From contig JAGTXZ010000002.1 of NCBI GenBank assembly GCA_018398575.1, positions 374,501 to 438,500 on the forward strand: 64,000 nt of DNA. The letters run 5' to 3'. Origin of the DNA: Ampelomyces quisqualis (Eukaryota; Ascomycota; Dothideomycetes; Pleosporales; Phaeosphaeriaceae). The notes under the pieces were generated by a model. The model was not told the DNA's origin, did no database searches, and worked only from the letters and a program-made list of their open reading frames with translations. Made by a program: the position numbers and the translations under genes. Position 1 is the first letter of the stretch. The number at the start of each line of letters is the position of its first letter. Below, one piece after another: positions 52,290 to 63,159 of the stretch.

Positions 52290-53750
52290 CTAATAAGTAA
52301 ACCTAAACCCCTCCGTTCCCTCCAGCACCCTCTTCCCCCGCCTCTGCCTCTGATTCGCCATGTAGAAATACACCGAAAACATACCCACCACCCCAATAAT
52401 CAACACATGCGACCCGACACTGATCCAAATCGCCGTCCTATACCTCGGGCTCTCCTGCTGTCTCACGATGAAACTCCCAGCAATTCCTCCTGCGCCGTTG
52501 AAAGCTGTGACGGCTGCGGCTGTGAAGACTCGCTTCCACTGTCCGACGATGTTGTTGGCTTGATATGTTGCCATGGCGGCCCAGTTGGCTACGTAGGCGC
52601 CCGTTGCGAGGTAAGTTCCTATGTATCTGACGGTGACTTGGTCGGTGAAGCCGAGCATGCAGAAGCCGACGATGAGGGTAATGCAATTCAACGTGATGAT
52701 TGGGCCGCGAAGCTGGAACTTGTCGCCCACAAGCGAGGACAGAATGGCTGGGATGACGGCATAGTAGTAGGGAGGCGCTGAGAGGAGAATGGACTGGTCG
52801 GAACTGAAGCCCATGCCGCCTTGGAGGATGATGGGTAAGAAATATGAAAGGCTGGTGGAGACCATGTTTTGCAGGAAATACAGGACGCAGAAGCCGTAGA
52901 CTTTGAGGTCTTTTGCATGCACGAAGACCTTGGACCATGTGAAGAGATCCGGCTTGACGTCGCCACGATCGGCCTGGATGCGCGACGAAACCACCTGGCT
53001 CTCCGACTTGTTGAGGAAGTAAAAGCTGCCATGCGAGTCCTCTGGAAAGTCGACCATCCACCAGTAAGTCATGATCCCGATGAATACTGTGATTGATCCC
53101 TGGATCAGAAACATGAATTGCCAGCCTCTGAGCCCTCCTTGGCCATCGAGTCGGTTCAGGCCGAAGTTTACAATGCCTCCGGTTGCAAGTACAATCACCT
53201 CGCCACTCTGCATGAAGGCGAAACGCAATTGCTGCTCTTTTCTCGTATACCACGCCGAAATCAGGACAGTAAGACCTGGGTATACTCCAGACATGGCTAT
53301 GCCCAGCAGAATCCTGAGCGCAATCATCTGTCGCCACGTCTGCACAAAAGCCGTGCACATGGTGATGACGCCGAAGCAAAGCGTGATGAAGGCGAACCAT
53401 CTTCTCGGACCAAATGTCCTTACGGCAATCGTAGACGGCAGCTGGAAAGCGATGCTGGCTATTGTGAAGATGAAAATAGACACCGAGTATCTGTTGCCGA
53501 CGTCTAGCTCCAGGTCGCTGAGCATAGACGTGACTGAAGCCGAGGAAACGACTCCCGAATCCAGCAGATTCAAACTGCAAAGTATGCCGGCGATGCTGCA
53601 CAAGCGCAAGTCGACCCTGAAGCGAAGATTCTTCTCCCACTCTTCCTCCATGGCTTTTCTGTCCCGCGTGACCCTTGCGTCTTGTTCGTCATCACGTACT
53701 TCCCGCACCGTCTCTTCCTCTGCCATCTGACTGGGCGCAATTTTGGCCAT
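52290..53750 (-). CDS. MFS permease, allantoate/Dal5 type
   Basis: Major facilitator permease of the anion:cation symporter family, in which Dal5-like allantoate and vitamin/carboxylate permeases fall; about 486 aa. The start is placed at MAKIAPSQMAEEETVREV (53750); the frame stays open to 53969 but that extension is not hydrophobic and looks like leader. A single exon. The N-terminal cytosolic part carries EEEWEKNLRFRVDLRLCSIA, a typical pre-helix block of the family. The signature loop 2-3 region (GNRYSVSIFIFTIASIAFQL, ...FGPRRWFAFITLCFG), ALRILLGIAMSGVYPGLTVL and AWYTRKEQQLRFAFMQSGEV are present. About twelve membrane helices are visible. Substrate is unknown; no catabolic genes neighbour it. 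Confidence 0.9.
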   Translation of the reverse strand: MAKIAPSQMAEEETVREVRDDEQDARVTRDRKAMEEEWEKNLRFRVDLRLCSIAGILCSLNLLDSGVVSSASVTSMLSDLELDVGNRYSVSIFIFTIASIAFQLPSTIAVRTFGPRRWFAFITLCFGVITMCTAFVQTWRQMIALRILLGIAMSGVYPGLTVLISAWYTRKEQQLRFAFMQSGEVIVLATGGIVNFGLNRLDGQGGLRGWQFMFLIQGSITVFIGIMTYWWMVDFPEDSHGSFYFLNKSESQVVSSRIQADRGDVKPDLFTWSKVFVHAKDLKVYGFCVLYFLQNMVSTSLSYFLPIILQGGMGFSSDQSILLSAPPYYYAVIPAILSSLVGDKFQLRGPIITLNCITLIVGFCMLGFTDQVTVRYIGTYLATGAYVANWAAMATYQANNIVGQWKRVFTAAAVTAFNGAGGIAGSFIVRQQESPRYRTAIWISVGSHVLIIGVVGMFSVYFYMANQRQRRGKRVLEGTEGFRFTY

Positions 53751-54482
53751 TTCGCCGGCAGGATAGAAGTAAGCAGATGGGAGAGGGAAGCCCAGAGACT
53801 TGATAAAAATTGCCGTGCGCTCTTGAGAAACGACTAGAATGTCTGCATGCTTATGACCGGGCGACTCGAAAGTGGTGTAGTATGTACGGAGTATGCCGCT
53901 TCCGACCTCGGCTGGTGCGCACCTTGGAGGCCCTGGCCAATAGAGGATTTTCTTGTCACAGCCGCGCACGACTTGATTTCAAACCGGTTGCGATCAACTT
54001 GCAAGCAAGACAACATGCATACAACACAAGCTCAACTCTCTGCTAACAAAGTATAGGCCGTCCAAAGACTTGTAACAATAGAAACAACACAGCATTTATA
54101 CCGTGCGCCCACTTGGCAGTAGAGAATACTCTGCGTTCATAGCACCCAGTTCTTACATTGCTTAGCACATCAGTACCTGAGTACCATCAACCTCTCCAGG
54201 TATCAACACACATGCTCGGTACTCCGTATACTGCGCGATTTTGATAACAGGCGGCTTTTCATGCGGGGCGTCGGATCAGGCCGGGCGGGTATAGCGGTCA
54301 TGGAGTAGGGTATGTGACATGCCACCACACAGCAACGGGCACGGGGAAACAAGAGCTCACTATTCAGGCACGGAAAATGTAGCCATGATAATGGAGGGAG
54401 CAGACGCGGTCGAGACGAGACGGAGGCGGGACGCTGGAGTGAAGGGGCGGGTGGGCCGGGGCTGTGGCGATTGGGGGCCGGG

Positions 54483-54722
54483 CCAATGGGAGGACGGGCG
54501 CAGGTCGAAACAGGCTGGCGAGAAATTTGCAGCATCACGTGGTTGGCTAGGCGGCTGCGCTTTGTGCAGCGTGCGACGGTGATTGGCCGGTGCCGTGATT
54601 CTGAGGATCAGAGCGGGTGAGCGGGCCCCTGCCGTCTTCGGCACAGCCTATAAGCTCCCACGCAACCCCGCCCCCGTCGCCCTTCGTCTGCCCAATCCAA
54701 TTCCTTTCTGCTTCTCTCCAAT
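54483..54722. promoter_or_regulatory. CCAAT-box cluster upstream of hapB
   Basis: Five CCAAT pentamers in 240 bases: 54483, 54582 (reverse strand), 54692, 54697 and 54718. The sequence here is GC-rich with CCCCGCCCCC and a probable TATA-like CTATAAG at about 54647. Confidence 0.6.
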
Positions 54723-55249
54723 AATCATCCTGCACCACCACGGCTATCCATCTTAGCCAGCCCCCCAAGCCCATCCAAGTACTGGTACTCCGTACACAGC
54801 CAAATCACGCGCCTTGCACCACGACGCGCTCGTGGCCACCGCACGTCAAACGTCGACGGGTCCCTTTGGTGCTGCCCGCCTGGCCGCCCTCTCGCACGCG
54901 CCTGCGAGACAACGACGCGAGCCGCGACGCACTGCACCTGACCACGCTCGCCTGCGCCTTTGCATTGTAAGTGCCTCTCGGAGCATGGTCGCGGCCTTCA
55001 TGTCGCGCATCCCGCGCACCCTCGGAGTCGTCGTGCTGATAGGGCTGCCTTAGCATACCGCACACACAGACGCTTGCTACCGCCTTCGCGACCAGCTTGC
55101 TGCCTCTTGTCGCGCCGTCCACTGCGGCACCTGCGCACTGCGACGCTCTCTTCACTAGAGCCGCAACCAGCATCCCAGCGTCCCCCCGACGGCCCAGCCC
55201 TCGACCAGCCGCAATTGACGCGCATGTGCGCTGCCGCTTCTTAAAGTCG

Positions 55250-55392
55250 GTAAGTGTGCTCTCGGGCATGCATGAACCTGCATTGCCAGCGCATCACCTC
55301 CAATCGCCCGCCCGCCAGCACATGTCCACCCTCGACCTCCGCCAATTGCTGCCTACCCGCGTCCTGCCCTAGCTGACGGTTGCTCTTCACAG
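55250..55392 (+). other. Probable 5' leader intron of hapB
   Basis: Donor GTAAGT at 55250, branch GCTGAC at about 55372 and acceptor TTCACAG ending 55392 fit a 143-nt intron in non-coding leader sequence. Confidence 0.5.
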
Positions 55393-56003
55393 TGTAGACC
55401 ATTCTCTACCATTCCTGACTGGTGAAGTCCCGCAACCGCTACACCCCACACGGCGCAGCCCATTAGACTGCCTTCTCGTCGTCGTCCGCCTGCCATTTCC
55501 TCGGTGCAAGCGCACCGCCCCACCATCTGACTCTGCACCCAATCGCCACGCTTGCGCCTCAAGATTTGCACCGGGGCTGTTCCCCTGCGCGCTTCTAACC
55601 ATTCGCCTCATAAGCCTGGCCATTGACAACGCATCAACCATCGGCCCTCCCGCCTCGTGATCCAGCTTGTGCTTCGTGCCTAGAAACAGTTTCCGTCTCC
55701 AAACCTTGCTCCTGATCAGCAAGCAAGATACTACCTTGAAGCCTTTCTCATCCGTGCATCCAAGACCCCATATCAACCACAGCAAATCGCCCGGGGTTCT
55801 ACTTGCCAGTAAGGCGCCGGACCATCAAAACGCACACCATTGGCCCAGTGCTAATATCGGATCAGCTCCAGCTTTCAGCCAGTCGCTGCAGCTATACACT
55901 CTAAAACGCGTCTGTTGTCGACCCAGTCGCAATCCATCACAACCCCCCCCCCCCCCTCCAATCACCACGCTTGCGCGAGACTTGACCAGAGACTTGTTCT
56001 ACT

Positions 56004-57086
56004 ATGACCGACTACGCGCAATATCAGCAGCCTCATCACGGGCATGGCTCAGGGCATCTGCAAAACTACGGTGGCGCTCAAAATCCCGCTGCAGGAAACC
56101 CGTCGATAACCTCACCCACACAAGGACAAATGCATTCGTATCAACAAACATCGCCAATACTCCCATCACAAGGGTACGGTGCAGGGGGCGCACCAAACGC
56201 GCAACATCATCAGCAGATGAACTATGCACAGCAAGGCTATATGCCTGGCATGCCGCAGCCGTACGGCATGTCGCCCTCTCAGGCGGCCGCCATGGCCACG
56301 GCAGCAGCAGCAGGACCCGCTGGTTATCAAGAACAGTACGCCATCCCAGGACAACTCGCTCAGGACCCTCGAGCTTCCCCTCGCATGGCGGGTGCACAAA
56401 TGAAGGTCGACGGACGAGTCGCCCCACGGTCGCCAACTGCCGTCTCTGGGCCCATGGCTGGCAACATGCCGACTCAGGTGCAGATGACCCCTCAAGCAAT
56501 GCAGCAGCGACGCATGAGTACTCAGATTAGCAGCCCTGCCATGCAGCAACCTCAGCCCGTCATGAGCCATGTTGGATCAAGACCGTCAGTGCCTCCCCAA
56601 ATGCCACAGCCACAGCAACAGCACCAGCAATCGCCTGAGCTTGTATCCGGGGCGCAAGCTGAAGAGGCACCGTTGTATGTGAATGCGAAGCAGTTTCACC
56701 GCATCTTGAAACGCCGTCTTGCTAGGCAGAAGCTCGAAGACGCTCTGCGCCTCACGTCTAAGGGGCGAAAGCCATATTTGCACGAATCAAGACACAATCA
56801 TGCTATGCGCCGCCCACGTGGACCTGGCGGTCGGTTCTTGACCGCTGAAGAAGTTGCTCAGATGGATGCCGCCGCCGCGAAAGGTGGCGAAGCAGCCGAG
56901 GGTAATAAGGAAAATGACACCCTGCCACCCAAAGCACCCTCCACTAGCTCTGGGCCAAAGAGGAAGGCTTCCACGGCTCAGCTCAGGGGGAAACCAAAGA
57001 ACAAGAAGAGCAAGGCTGGTGCGGCGCAACGACAAAGCACGAGCGAGGAGGACGAGGATGAGGACGATGATGAAGACGATGGCTAG
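56004..57086 (+). CDS. hapB: CCAAT-binding complex subunit HapB (NF-YA)
   Basis: NF-YA/Hap2-type subunit that gives the CCAAT-binding complex its sequence recognition; partners are HapC and HapE, histone-fold subunits. Single exon, 360 aa, start MTDYAQYQQPHHGHGSGH. Residues 1-215 are Gln/Pro/Met-rich. At about 219-285 lies the NF-YA core: LYVNAKQFHRILKRRLARQK (subunit-association helix), linker, then KPYLHESRHNHAMRRPRGPG with GRFLT (DNA-binding part). Phe replaces the common Tyr in NAKQ(Y/F)HRI. The C-terminus has a basic KRKAS...KPKNKKSKAG signal and an acidic EEDEDEDDDEDDG end. In fungi the complex controls respiration, iron and redox genes. The CCAAT cluster upstream suggests feedback on its own gene. 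Confidence 0.97.
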   Translation: MTDYAQYQQPHHGHGSGHLQNYGGAQNPAAGNPSITSPTQGQMHSYQQTSPILPSQGYGAGGAPNAQHHQQMNYAQQGYMPGMPQPYGMSPSQAAAMATAAAAGPAGYQEQYAIPGQLAQDPRASPRMAGAQMKVDGRVAPRSPTAVSGPMAGNMPTQVQMTPQAMQQRRMSTQISSPAMQQPQPVMSHVGSRPSVPPQMPQPQQQHQQSPELVSGAQAEEAPLYVNAKQFHRILKRRLARQKLEDALRLTSKGRKPYLHESRHNHAMRRPRGPGGRFLTAEEVAQMDAAAAKGGEAAEGNKENDTLPPKAPSTSSGPKRKASTAQLRGKPKNKKSKAGAAQRQSTSEEDEDEDDDEDDG

Positions 57087-57873
57087 TCGTCCCTGCCTTT
57101 TTCATCATTCCCAAACTTAGACACCCCCTCTTCTCAAGATCTTTCTTGACTTTCATGAATTACGAAGCGTTTGCTTTTCAGGTCTTCGGCCGACTTTTGC
57201 ATGTTACCGGTGCTGTCGAACCCTGGTTTGACAGTCACGTACCACCAGATTGTCTTGGCGCAGGTCGGGCCCAGATACACATCACACTGGCGAGATTGGA
57301 GCAAATGGTTTCAGCCGACTTGGCACGGTTTGGCGTGATACGGGACAGTTCCACTTATTTTCCTTGTTCTCTTGTCGTCTGTGTCTCCGGACTGACTGTT
57401 GTTGTATTTCCCCTTTCATTGTGTCTCTAATCCGATGTTTTACCCCAAATACCCCACATTCACTTAGGGCGCTTGCGAGACGCCAATTGACCTGGCAGCA
57501 TGTGGGTGCTCGACAGGCACTAGAAAGGATTAACCTTCACCGGATGAAAAATGCATACCACACGTCGATTCTCTGAGCTTGTTCCTTGTGCTTGACTTGC
57601 TTGATCATGGGGACCAGTGGCGATCTAGATACCGTCATGTGCATCAGCATGATGAACATGGTGTAACCATGAAGCCAGGCGTCAAAGCATACACCAGGGC
57701 TACCTTGTGTCCATTTAAGAAAGTGAGTGGGAGAAAAATACCTGGGTGAAAAGGGTAACAAGGTTTTCCTTCCCGACACCAGCACGTATTATCATGGAAG
57801 GCAACTTTGGAATCATGATGAAATTCGCATTCAATATCTTACTCTCCCCTTCCTCTTCCATCTTTGCCCCGAA
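57087..57873. other. Convergent 3' region hapB / NOP12
   Basis: About 790 bases between converging stop codons. Only short open frames are present; no gene recognised. Confidence 0.4.
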
Positions 57874-59605
57874 CTATTTCTTCCCCTTGGCCTTCCACCC
57901 CTGACTCCTGCTCTTCCGCCCATTCACACCCTTTTTCTTCCCCGCGCCGCTCCCCTTAAACTTCAGCCCGCTTTTCCCCTGGCGCTCCGTCGCGCGATGG
58001 CCTTCAAACACGAAGCCGTGTTTACTCTGCGCCTTTGCGACTTTGCCTAGCATGCTCCGCGCGCGACCTTGCAGGGATTTCTGCGCCTCGGTCAACTTGG
58101 GGAAGTAGGCTGCGCTCGCACCACCATCTCTTGCGCTGGCGGCGGAGGAGGTAGTCGAGGTGGATTTTGTAGGGAGAGCGATGCGCGGTTTGTTGTGTGG
58201 CGCTTTGTTCTTTTTTTCTGCGCGGCAGCGGGTTACCCGAAGTTTGCGGGGGAGCATGGGCGGGAACTTTTGCTCGTTGAATTGCAGCGCTGCTTCTACC
58301 GAGTTGGCGTCGAGGAATTGTACATAAGCGAAGCCTTTGCCCACGCGTGTTGCGGCGTCGCGTACGACGCGGACGGACTCGATGAGTCCGGCTTTGGCAA
58401 AGTGTTGCCAGAGTCCTTCTTCGACGTCTGAGGCGGGTTTCTTGGATTTCTTGGCTTCACCTCCCGGAGTGGTGGGGGTTTGCGACTCGTCGTCGACGAA
58501 GGGCAGATTGCCGACGAAGACGCAGCGACGGTGGTCGATTTTCGCGGGGTGTGCAACGGAATCGACGTGGAGATGGCGTTTGAGGAACACGGCGCCGTTG
58601 AGTTTCTTGACGGCCTCGCGGGCGGCGACTTTGGTGGTGTAGACTGCATAGACGTTTGTGCTCCGCGTGGTCGAGTCCATGATTTCCTTCTTTGCAAAAG
58701 CGGCGCGCTTGGGCAGGCTGTTGTCAAAGGCAGTGGACCGGAAGCGGATGGACTCGATTTTGTGCGGAGGATCGTTGTCTGCGAGGTCGGCGATGAAGGA
58801 CTCGAGATGCTTTTTGAGGGCCTTTTCGGCGGATTTGGAGTTGATGCAATCTGTGGAGACGTTACCGAGGAAGACTGTGCGCCCGGCCTTTTCGACTTCC
58901 TGGGCGTCCTTGTTTTCGGTTCCCGCCAGAGTCTCGTGCTTGGGGATGGTGAAGTTGTTCTCTGCCGCTTCTGGCTCGTCGTCAGATTCGTCGTCGTCGT
59001 CGTCGTCGTCGTCGTCGGCCTCTGTCCGTGCCTTTTCTGTCTTGCGCTTCTTCTGCCTCTGCTCTTCCTCTTTGAGTTCTTCGCGGGCTAGCTTGCGCAT
59101 GTACGTATCCTCCACTTCCTCCTTGTCGCTTCGCTTACGCTTCTTTGCTGGCTTGTCTTGGGCTCCATTTAGCATGGGCTCCTTCAGGTTGGTGACTACT
59201 GCCTCGCCTTCGGACGACGAGTGCTCTGCCTCTTCGGCGTCTTGATTCGCAGAAGAGTCGCTGTTTGCGCCCTCGGCATCGTATTCGCTATCGTCCTCTG
59301 AAGCGGCTTCACTGCCGTCGTTGCTCTCGTCGTCTTCCTCTTCCCCTTCGAGCTCGCTTAGTTCCTCGTCGTTGTCTTCTTGCACGTGATTCCGGTAACG
59401 TGACTTTGGAGGTGCTTGCACTGGACCTGCCTTTGTATCGTATCAGTATCCTCGTGGGGCATTGAGTAGACCATTCACATACACTGCTCGCAAACAGCGA
59501 CGATAGCGTGGGGTCAAAGGCTTTCTTGTCGACCTTGATGAACGACGTGGCGCGCTTCTGTTGCGAGCCTCCCGTTGCGGGTTGTTTGTCTTTTGATTTG
59601 GCCAT
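57874..59605 (-). CDS. NOP12: Nucleolar RNA-binding protein Nop12
   Basis: RRM protein of pre-60S ribosome biogenesis (yeast Nop12, acting in 25S/5.8S rRNA processing), 559 aa. Exons 59605-59483 and 59430-57874; the 52-nt intron joins LSSLFASS to AGPVQAPPKSRYR, a typical Nop12 start. An acidic, Ser-rich region follows (about 55-190), with Asp runs and basic KKRKRSDKEE blocks. Two RRMs: the first starts RTVFLGNVSTDCINSKSAEK near residue 224 with AVYTTKVAAREAVKKLNGAV; the second starts RCVFVGNLPFVDDES near 345 with GKGFAYVQFLDANSVEAAL. The C-terminus is strongly basic (KFKGSGAGKKKGVNGRKSRS), as expected for a nucleolar protein. It is divergent from DEP1. Confidence 0.93.
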
Positions 59606-60122
59606 TGCGACACTTGATTGTTGCCGCCCACAAGCTTGTTGGAAAAGTTTAGGTGGACCAGTGGCGCCATTCCGCATCTAGCGCGTGTCGCGGCAGAATG
59701 ACGGGCCGCGGGCGGTGACGAACGCTCAATCGCCGGATGGTCACTGGCTTGCAAGGCGAGGCACGCAGGGTCACCGTCCTCCCGCGCAAGTGCGTGCAGT
59801 TTCCCACGAGTCGACCCAGCTGTTCTCCGCTTCCCCCCCTCCCCCTCAGCACCCTCATGCTTGACCCCTCGCAGCCCTTGCACCCACGCTCCCCCGTCTT
59901 TCCTAGAGCTATTATCCCGCTGCTTGTGCGTGAGCGGTCTCCGTCGTCACCCTCGGCGCCCACGCTCTTCCCGCTGTCAGAGGCGTTTTCGACCGTTGGT
60001 CGCGCCCTTCACCCTCCACCTCCCCCAGCCCTCCCGCAGCATCGCGCGCCCCACACATATCCGCGAAAACACTTGGACGCAACATTGGGCACGAGCTGAC
60101 CACTCTACCGCCTGGGCGCACC
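59606..60122. promoter_or_regulatory. Divergent promoter region NOP12 / DEP1
   Basis: About 520 bases between divergent start codons. Open frames are artefacts of high GC content. No obvious repeats. Confidence 0.5.
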
Positions 60123-62667
60123 ATGACCGCGCATCCTCAGGCGAGGAGGAGCACCCCACGAAGCGCTCCTGACGCCCACCGAGACACTACACAAGCGAAC
60201 GGTACGTCACAGACTTTGCGACAGGCACTTTGACTGCCATACAGCAAGAACACCCCACGGGCTTCTCCAGTTATTGGGGATGTTATCGGCGCTGCTGCCG
60301 AGCTGTTGCGTCAACCGAGGAGAGACAACGAGATGCGACAGGCCCCACAACCCGCCCATGACTTCATCTCCCCATGACATGCCTCAGTGACTGACAGACT
60401 CCGTGAGTAGGCGCGATAGCGACGCCCAACAGCGACGAATCGGGTCCCTCACACCAGCCCGCACCGCCGCAACCAGCAGCGCCAACCGTCGAAGAAGCCG
60501 AGATGTTATCGGCCCTGTCGGCGCCCAGCATGACCATGGTCGAACCTCATTCAGCGCCAGCGGCTTCCCTCGCGTACGACGACATCGCCGACAACAGGTC
60601 CAGCAGCTTGAGTGAGCTCGGAGACGCGTCAGACGACCAGTCAGAACCCACACCGCGACCGACTACCGCGGGAGACGTCGATGACGATGATTCGGAGGCC
60701 GAGACAGAGCGGCTGGAGAACACACCTCAAAAGCTCGCGCGCACAGCCACCGACACGTCATTGGTGTCGGAAGCATTGTACGCGAGAACACCAAGCAAGC
60801 TCATGCACTCGAGAACAATCGACCAGGAAGAATCAACACCGCCGACACCTTCCGTTACAACAGACGATGTGATGCTGGAGGAGGCGGTCGAGGCGAACAA
60901 TCCTCTGCATTCCTTGTCGATAATCGCGGCCTCAGAAGCTGCCAACCTGGAGTTTGTCGGCAAGAAGCGGAAAAGATCAAGTGCAGAGGGCAGCCCAGTG
61001 GAAGAACCAGAGGACGAGGAGCCCGCACGGAAGCGAAGCGGGACAGCGAAACTCCCAGCGGCCAATGGCTTGCTACCTAGTGTCGCTGATAGCGCTGAGC
61101 AAATATATGCAGATGAAGAGCTCGATGCTGCCGAAGAGCGCCTCTCCCAGCTTGCGCATGAGGAACTAGACCTTGAGGAGAGGCAGGCCAATATCGTGGC
61201 AGAAACCGTAGGCGAGCTAGCGACAGTTGCAAAGCACACGAAGCCACGCAAAGGCGGCAGGCGAGGCAAGCGGAAAGCGGAAGACTCAAATTATGCTTTC
61301 AACGAGAACTTCGCAGGTGCTGAAGGCCACGATGGTGAAGGAGAGGACGATCACGATGAAGAGCATAGCGCAGCTCTTGATGAGGAGCTCGCGAGGAAGA
61401 AGAACGCGATCGATGAGCTTGCCAAGATTGAGAAGAAGTTTAAGTTGTTCCGCGAGAAGTGAGTGGGGTGCTGTCGCATTCTGCCAACTTTGCTGACTGT
61501 GTGTAGGGTGACCGATGAGAAGATGGCAGAACACGAACGAGACCTCGAAATGCTCAAGCAGCCAAACTGCACTCACCCTGAGTTCCTCGCAATGATGGAG
61601 TGCATCGACGAGCGACGAGCCGAGAAGATCGCTTACGAGACAAGACTCTTGGAATACAAGCAGATAAACCTCGAGGTTATCACCACAGCGGAGCGACACC
61701 AGATGCATAGCCAGTACTTGCAGACAGTTCGACATGTTCGGGAAGACATTCTCGAAGACTGCAATCAGCGCGTGTTCGAGCTGCAAAGAGGCAGACGGTC
61801 GCTGGGTTGCGACGACACACAATACATGATCAAGCTCCCAGAAAAGCGATCCGATCAGATACGGCATCAAACGGCGTACAACCTCGAGGTGTCAATTCTG
61901 TCTGGTGTAGCCAAATACGTGGGTTTCCCGGCAGCGCCCGATATCAGCGCTGCGCGTATGGTGGATGTTGATGATGATCTCCGGGCAATGAAGGTGAGTT
62001 GCTGAATGCACCTGCTACAGAGTTGGCAGCTGATTTGGCGCCGCAGATCGCAACGCGTCCTGCGCCCCCTCCTTCGTTCCGCACGTACAACAGGACGACG
62101 ACAGCGGATGAGGCTGCCGCAGAGGAGCAGTTTCTCGAAAGCACTCCATGGGCGAACCCGCGTCATCCCTCCCACCAAGAAGCGCGTTACGGGCCAGGAC
62201 CGTCGCGGATGCCGAGCTACCAAACACCAGCAGGGCAGCATCGCGTAGTTGACCTCACAGCTCCGAACGGTTCTGCCTCCACGATCGAGGCAAACTCGAA
62301 TCCTCCATCGGCGAATACTTACACCAGCAACGGCCTTATACGCGAGTCAGAGTCACCCCTGTTGAACATGAAGAGGCATCCAGGAGACCAGGCAGCCTAT
62401 ACTGATCTGGCAGGTTCTAATCCGCGAAACACTGGACCAATGGGACGAGATTCGTACGCGATGTTGTCGAGTCCAGCAGCGCAACACATGGAGTTACCAC
62501 CAGAGCACCAGAACGGTCAACGCTGGGGTAGCCATACACGGCCTCCGGGTGCTGCACCTAATGCTGCTCCCTCCGGATCAGGCCGAGCAGACCCAGGGCG
62601 TCTACCAATGGGCCAGCGGAATGGCCTCGGCGCAGTGAGTGTTGGGAATGGCATCTTCAGTCGATGA
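60123..62667 (+). CDS. DEP1: Dep1/Sds3-family subunit of the Rpd3L histone deacetylase complex
   Basis: Sds3-like (PF08598 type) corepressor subunit, a scaffold of the Rpd3L/Sin3 histone deacetylase complex; about 744 aa. Exons: 60123-60201, 60411-61458, 61507-61993 and 62047-62667, phases consistent; exon 1 (MTAHPQARRSTPRSAP) is the least certain because intron 1 is 209 nt and may hide another exon. Residues 40-350 are acidic and disordered, with basic GKKRKRSSAEG and KPRKGGRRGKRKAED patches. The Sds3 core, at about 355-540, has IEKKFKLFREKVTDEKMAEH, ERDLEMLKQPNCTHPEFLAM, CIDERRAEKI and LPEKRSDQIRHQTAYNLEVS; it looks like long coiled-coil helices. The last 200 residues are Pro/Ser/Gly-rich. 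Sds3 and Dep1 are paralogous; I favour Dep1. Confidence 0.88.
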
Positions 62668-63150
62668 CACGTCTCCACCACTTTATTTAACGAGCTATTG
62701 TTGTACGACTAATGTCAATCCTTTTCTTTGTCGAAATCTTTCTTCGGCGTCATCTGGGTTTTATTGACTTTTTATCTTTGCATTTATGATGGCGGATCTT
62801 GTAAGGGCCCCATGGCATCGCATACGGCGGTGGACCACGAGATATCGCCTAAATGGCCTTTTTTTGAGCTTGCGAACCAGCTCCTGCATTGATACACCTC
62901 CTTCAGTTCTTTTGTACCTATTCAGTCAACTGTAGCGCAGGCACGGGCTCCGGTGCTGCCCCGGGACGGCATTGATACCTTGCTGCAAACGAATGATACT
63001 GTAGCACCACTCGGTAGAAATAAATGATAGTATTTCTGATAACGTAAGCCAACATGAACACTAATCCCGCAACACTAAAGTATACGTGCGCACATTTCTA
63101 CTCAGGCCTAACAGCGACGTCGTTATTGCAAGCAACAAGCCCGTGGGAAA
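62668..63150. other. DEP1 3' region before the AT-rich block
   Basis: About 480 bases of ordinary composition with no open frame of note; the transition to AT-rich DNA starts near 63160. Confidence 0.4.
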
Positions 63151-63159
63151 CACAGGCCC

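Larger units (their letters stand above)
53751..56003. other. Long upstream region of hapB
   Basis: 2.25 kb between divergent MFS and hapB start codons. It contains three TACTCCGTA words (53885, 54220, 54786), five CCAAT boxes (54483-54722), probable 5' leader introns of hapB and a C14 tract at 55943-55956. No protein gene is supported. Confidence 0.5.

Noticed and set aside
52438..53640. 400-codon alternate minus-strand frame over the MFS gene
   Set aside because: It is His/Arg-rich with no membrane pattern, whereas the overlapping frame encodes a complete 12-helix permease.
53751..53969. N-terminal extension of the MFS permease
   Set aside because: The frame is open, but the added residues do not resemble family members; the internal ATG fits the usual length.
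55667..56530. 287-codon plus-strand frame overlapping the hapB start
   Set aside because: It has no domain and shifts frame relative to the NF-YA protein; it lies mostly in leader sequence.
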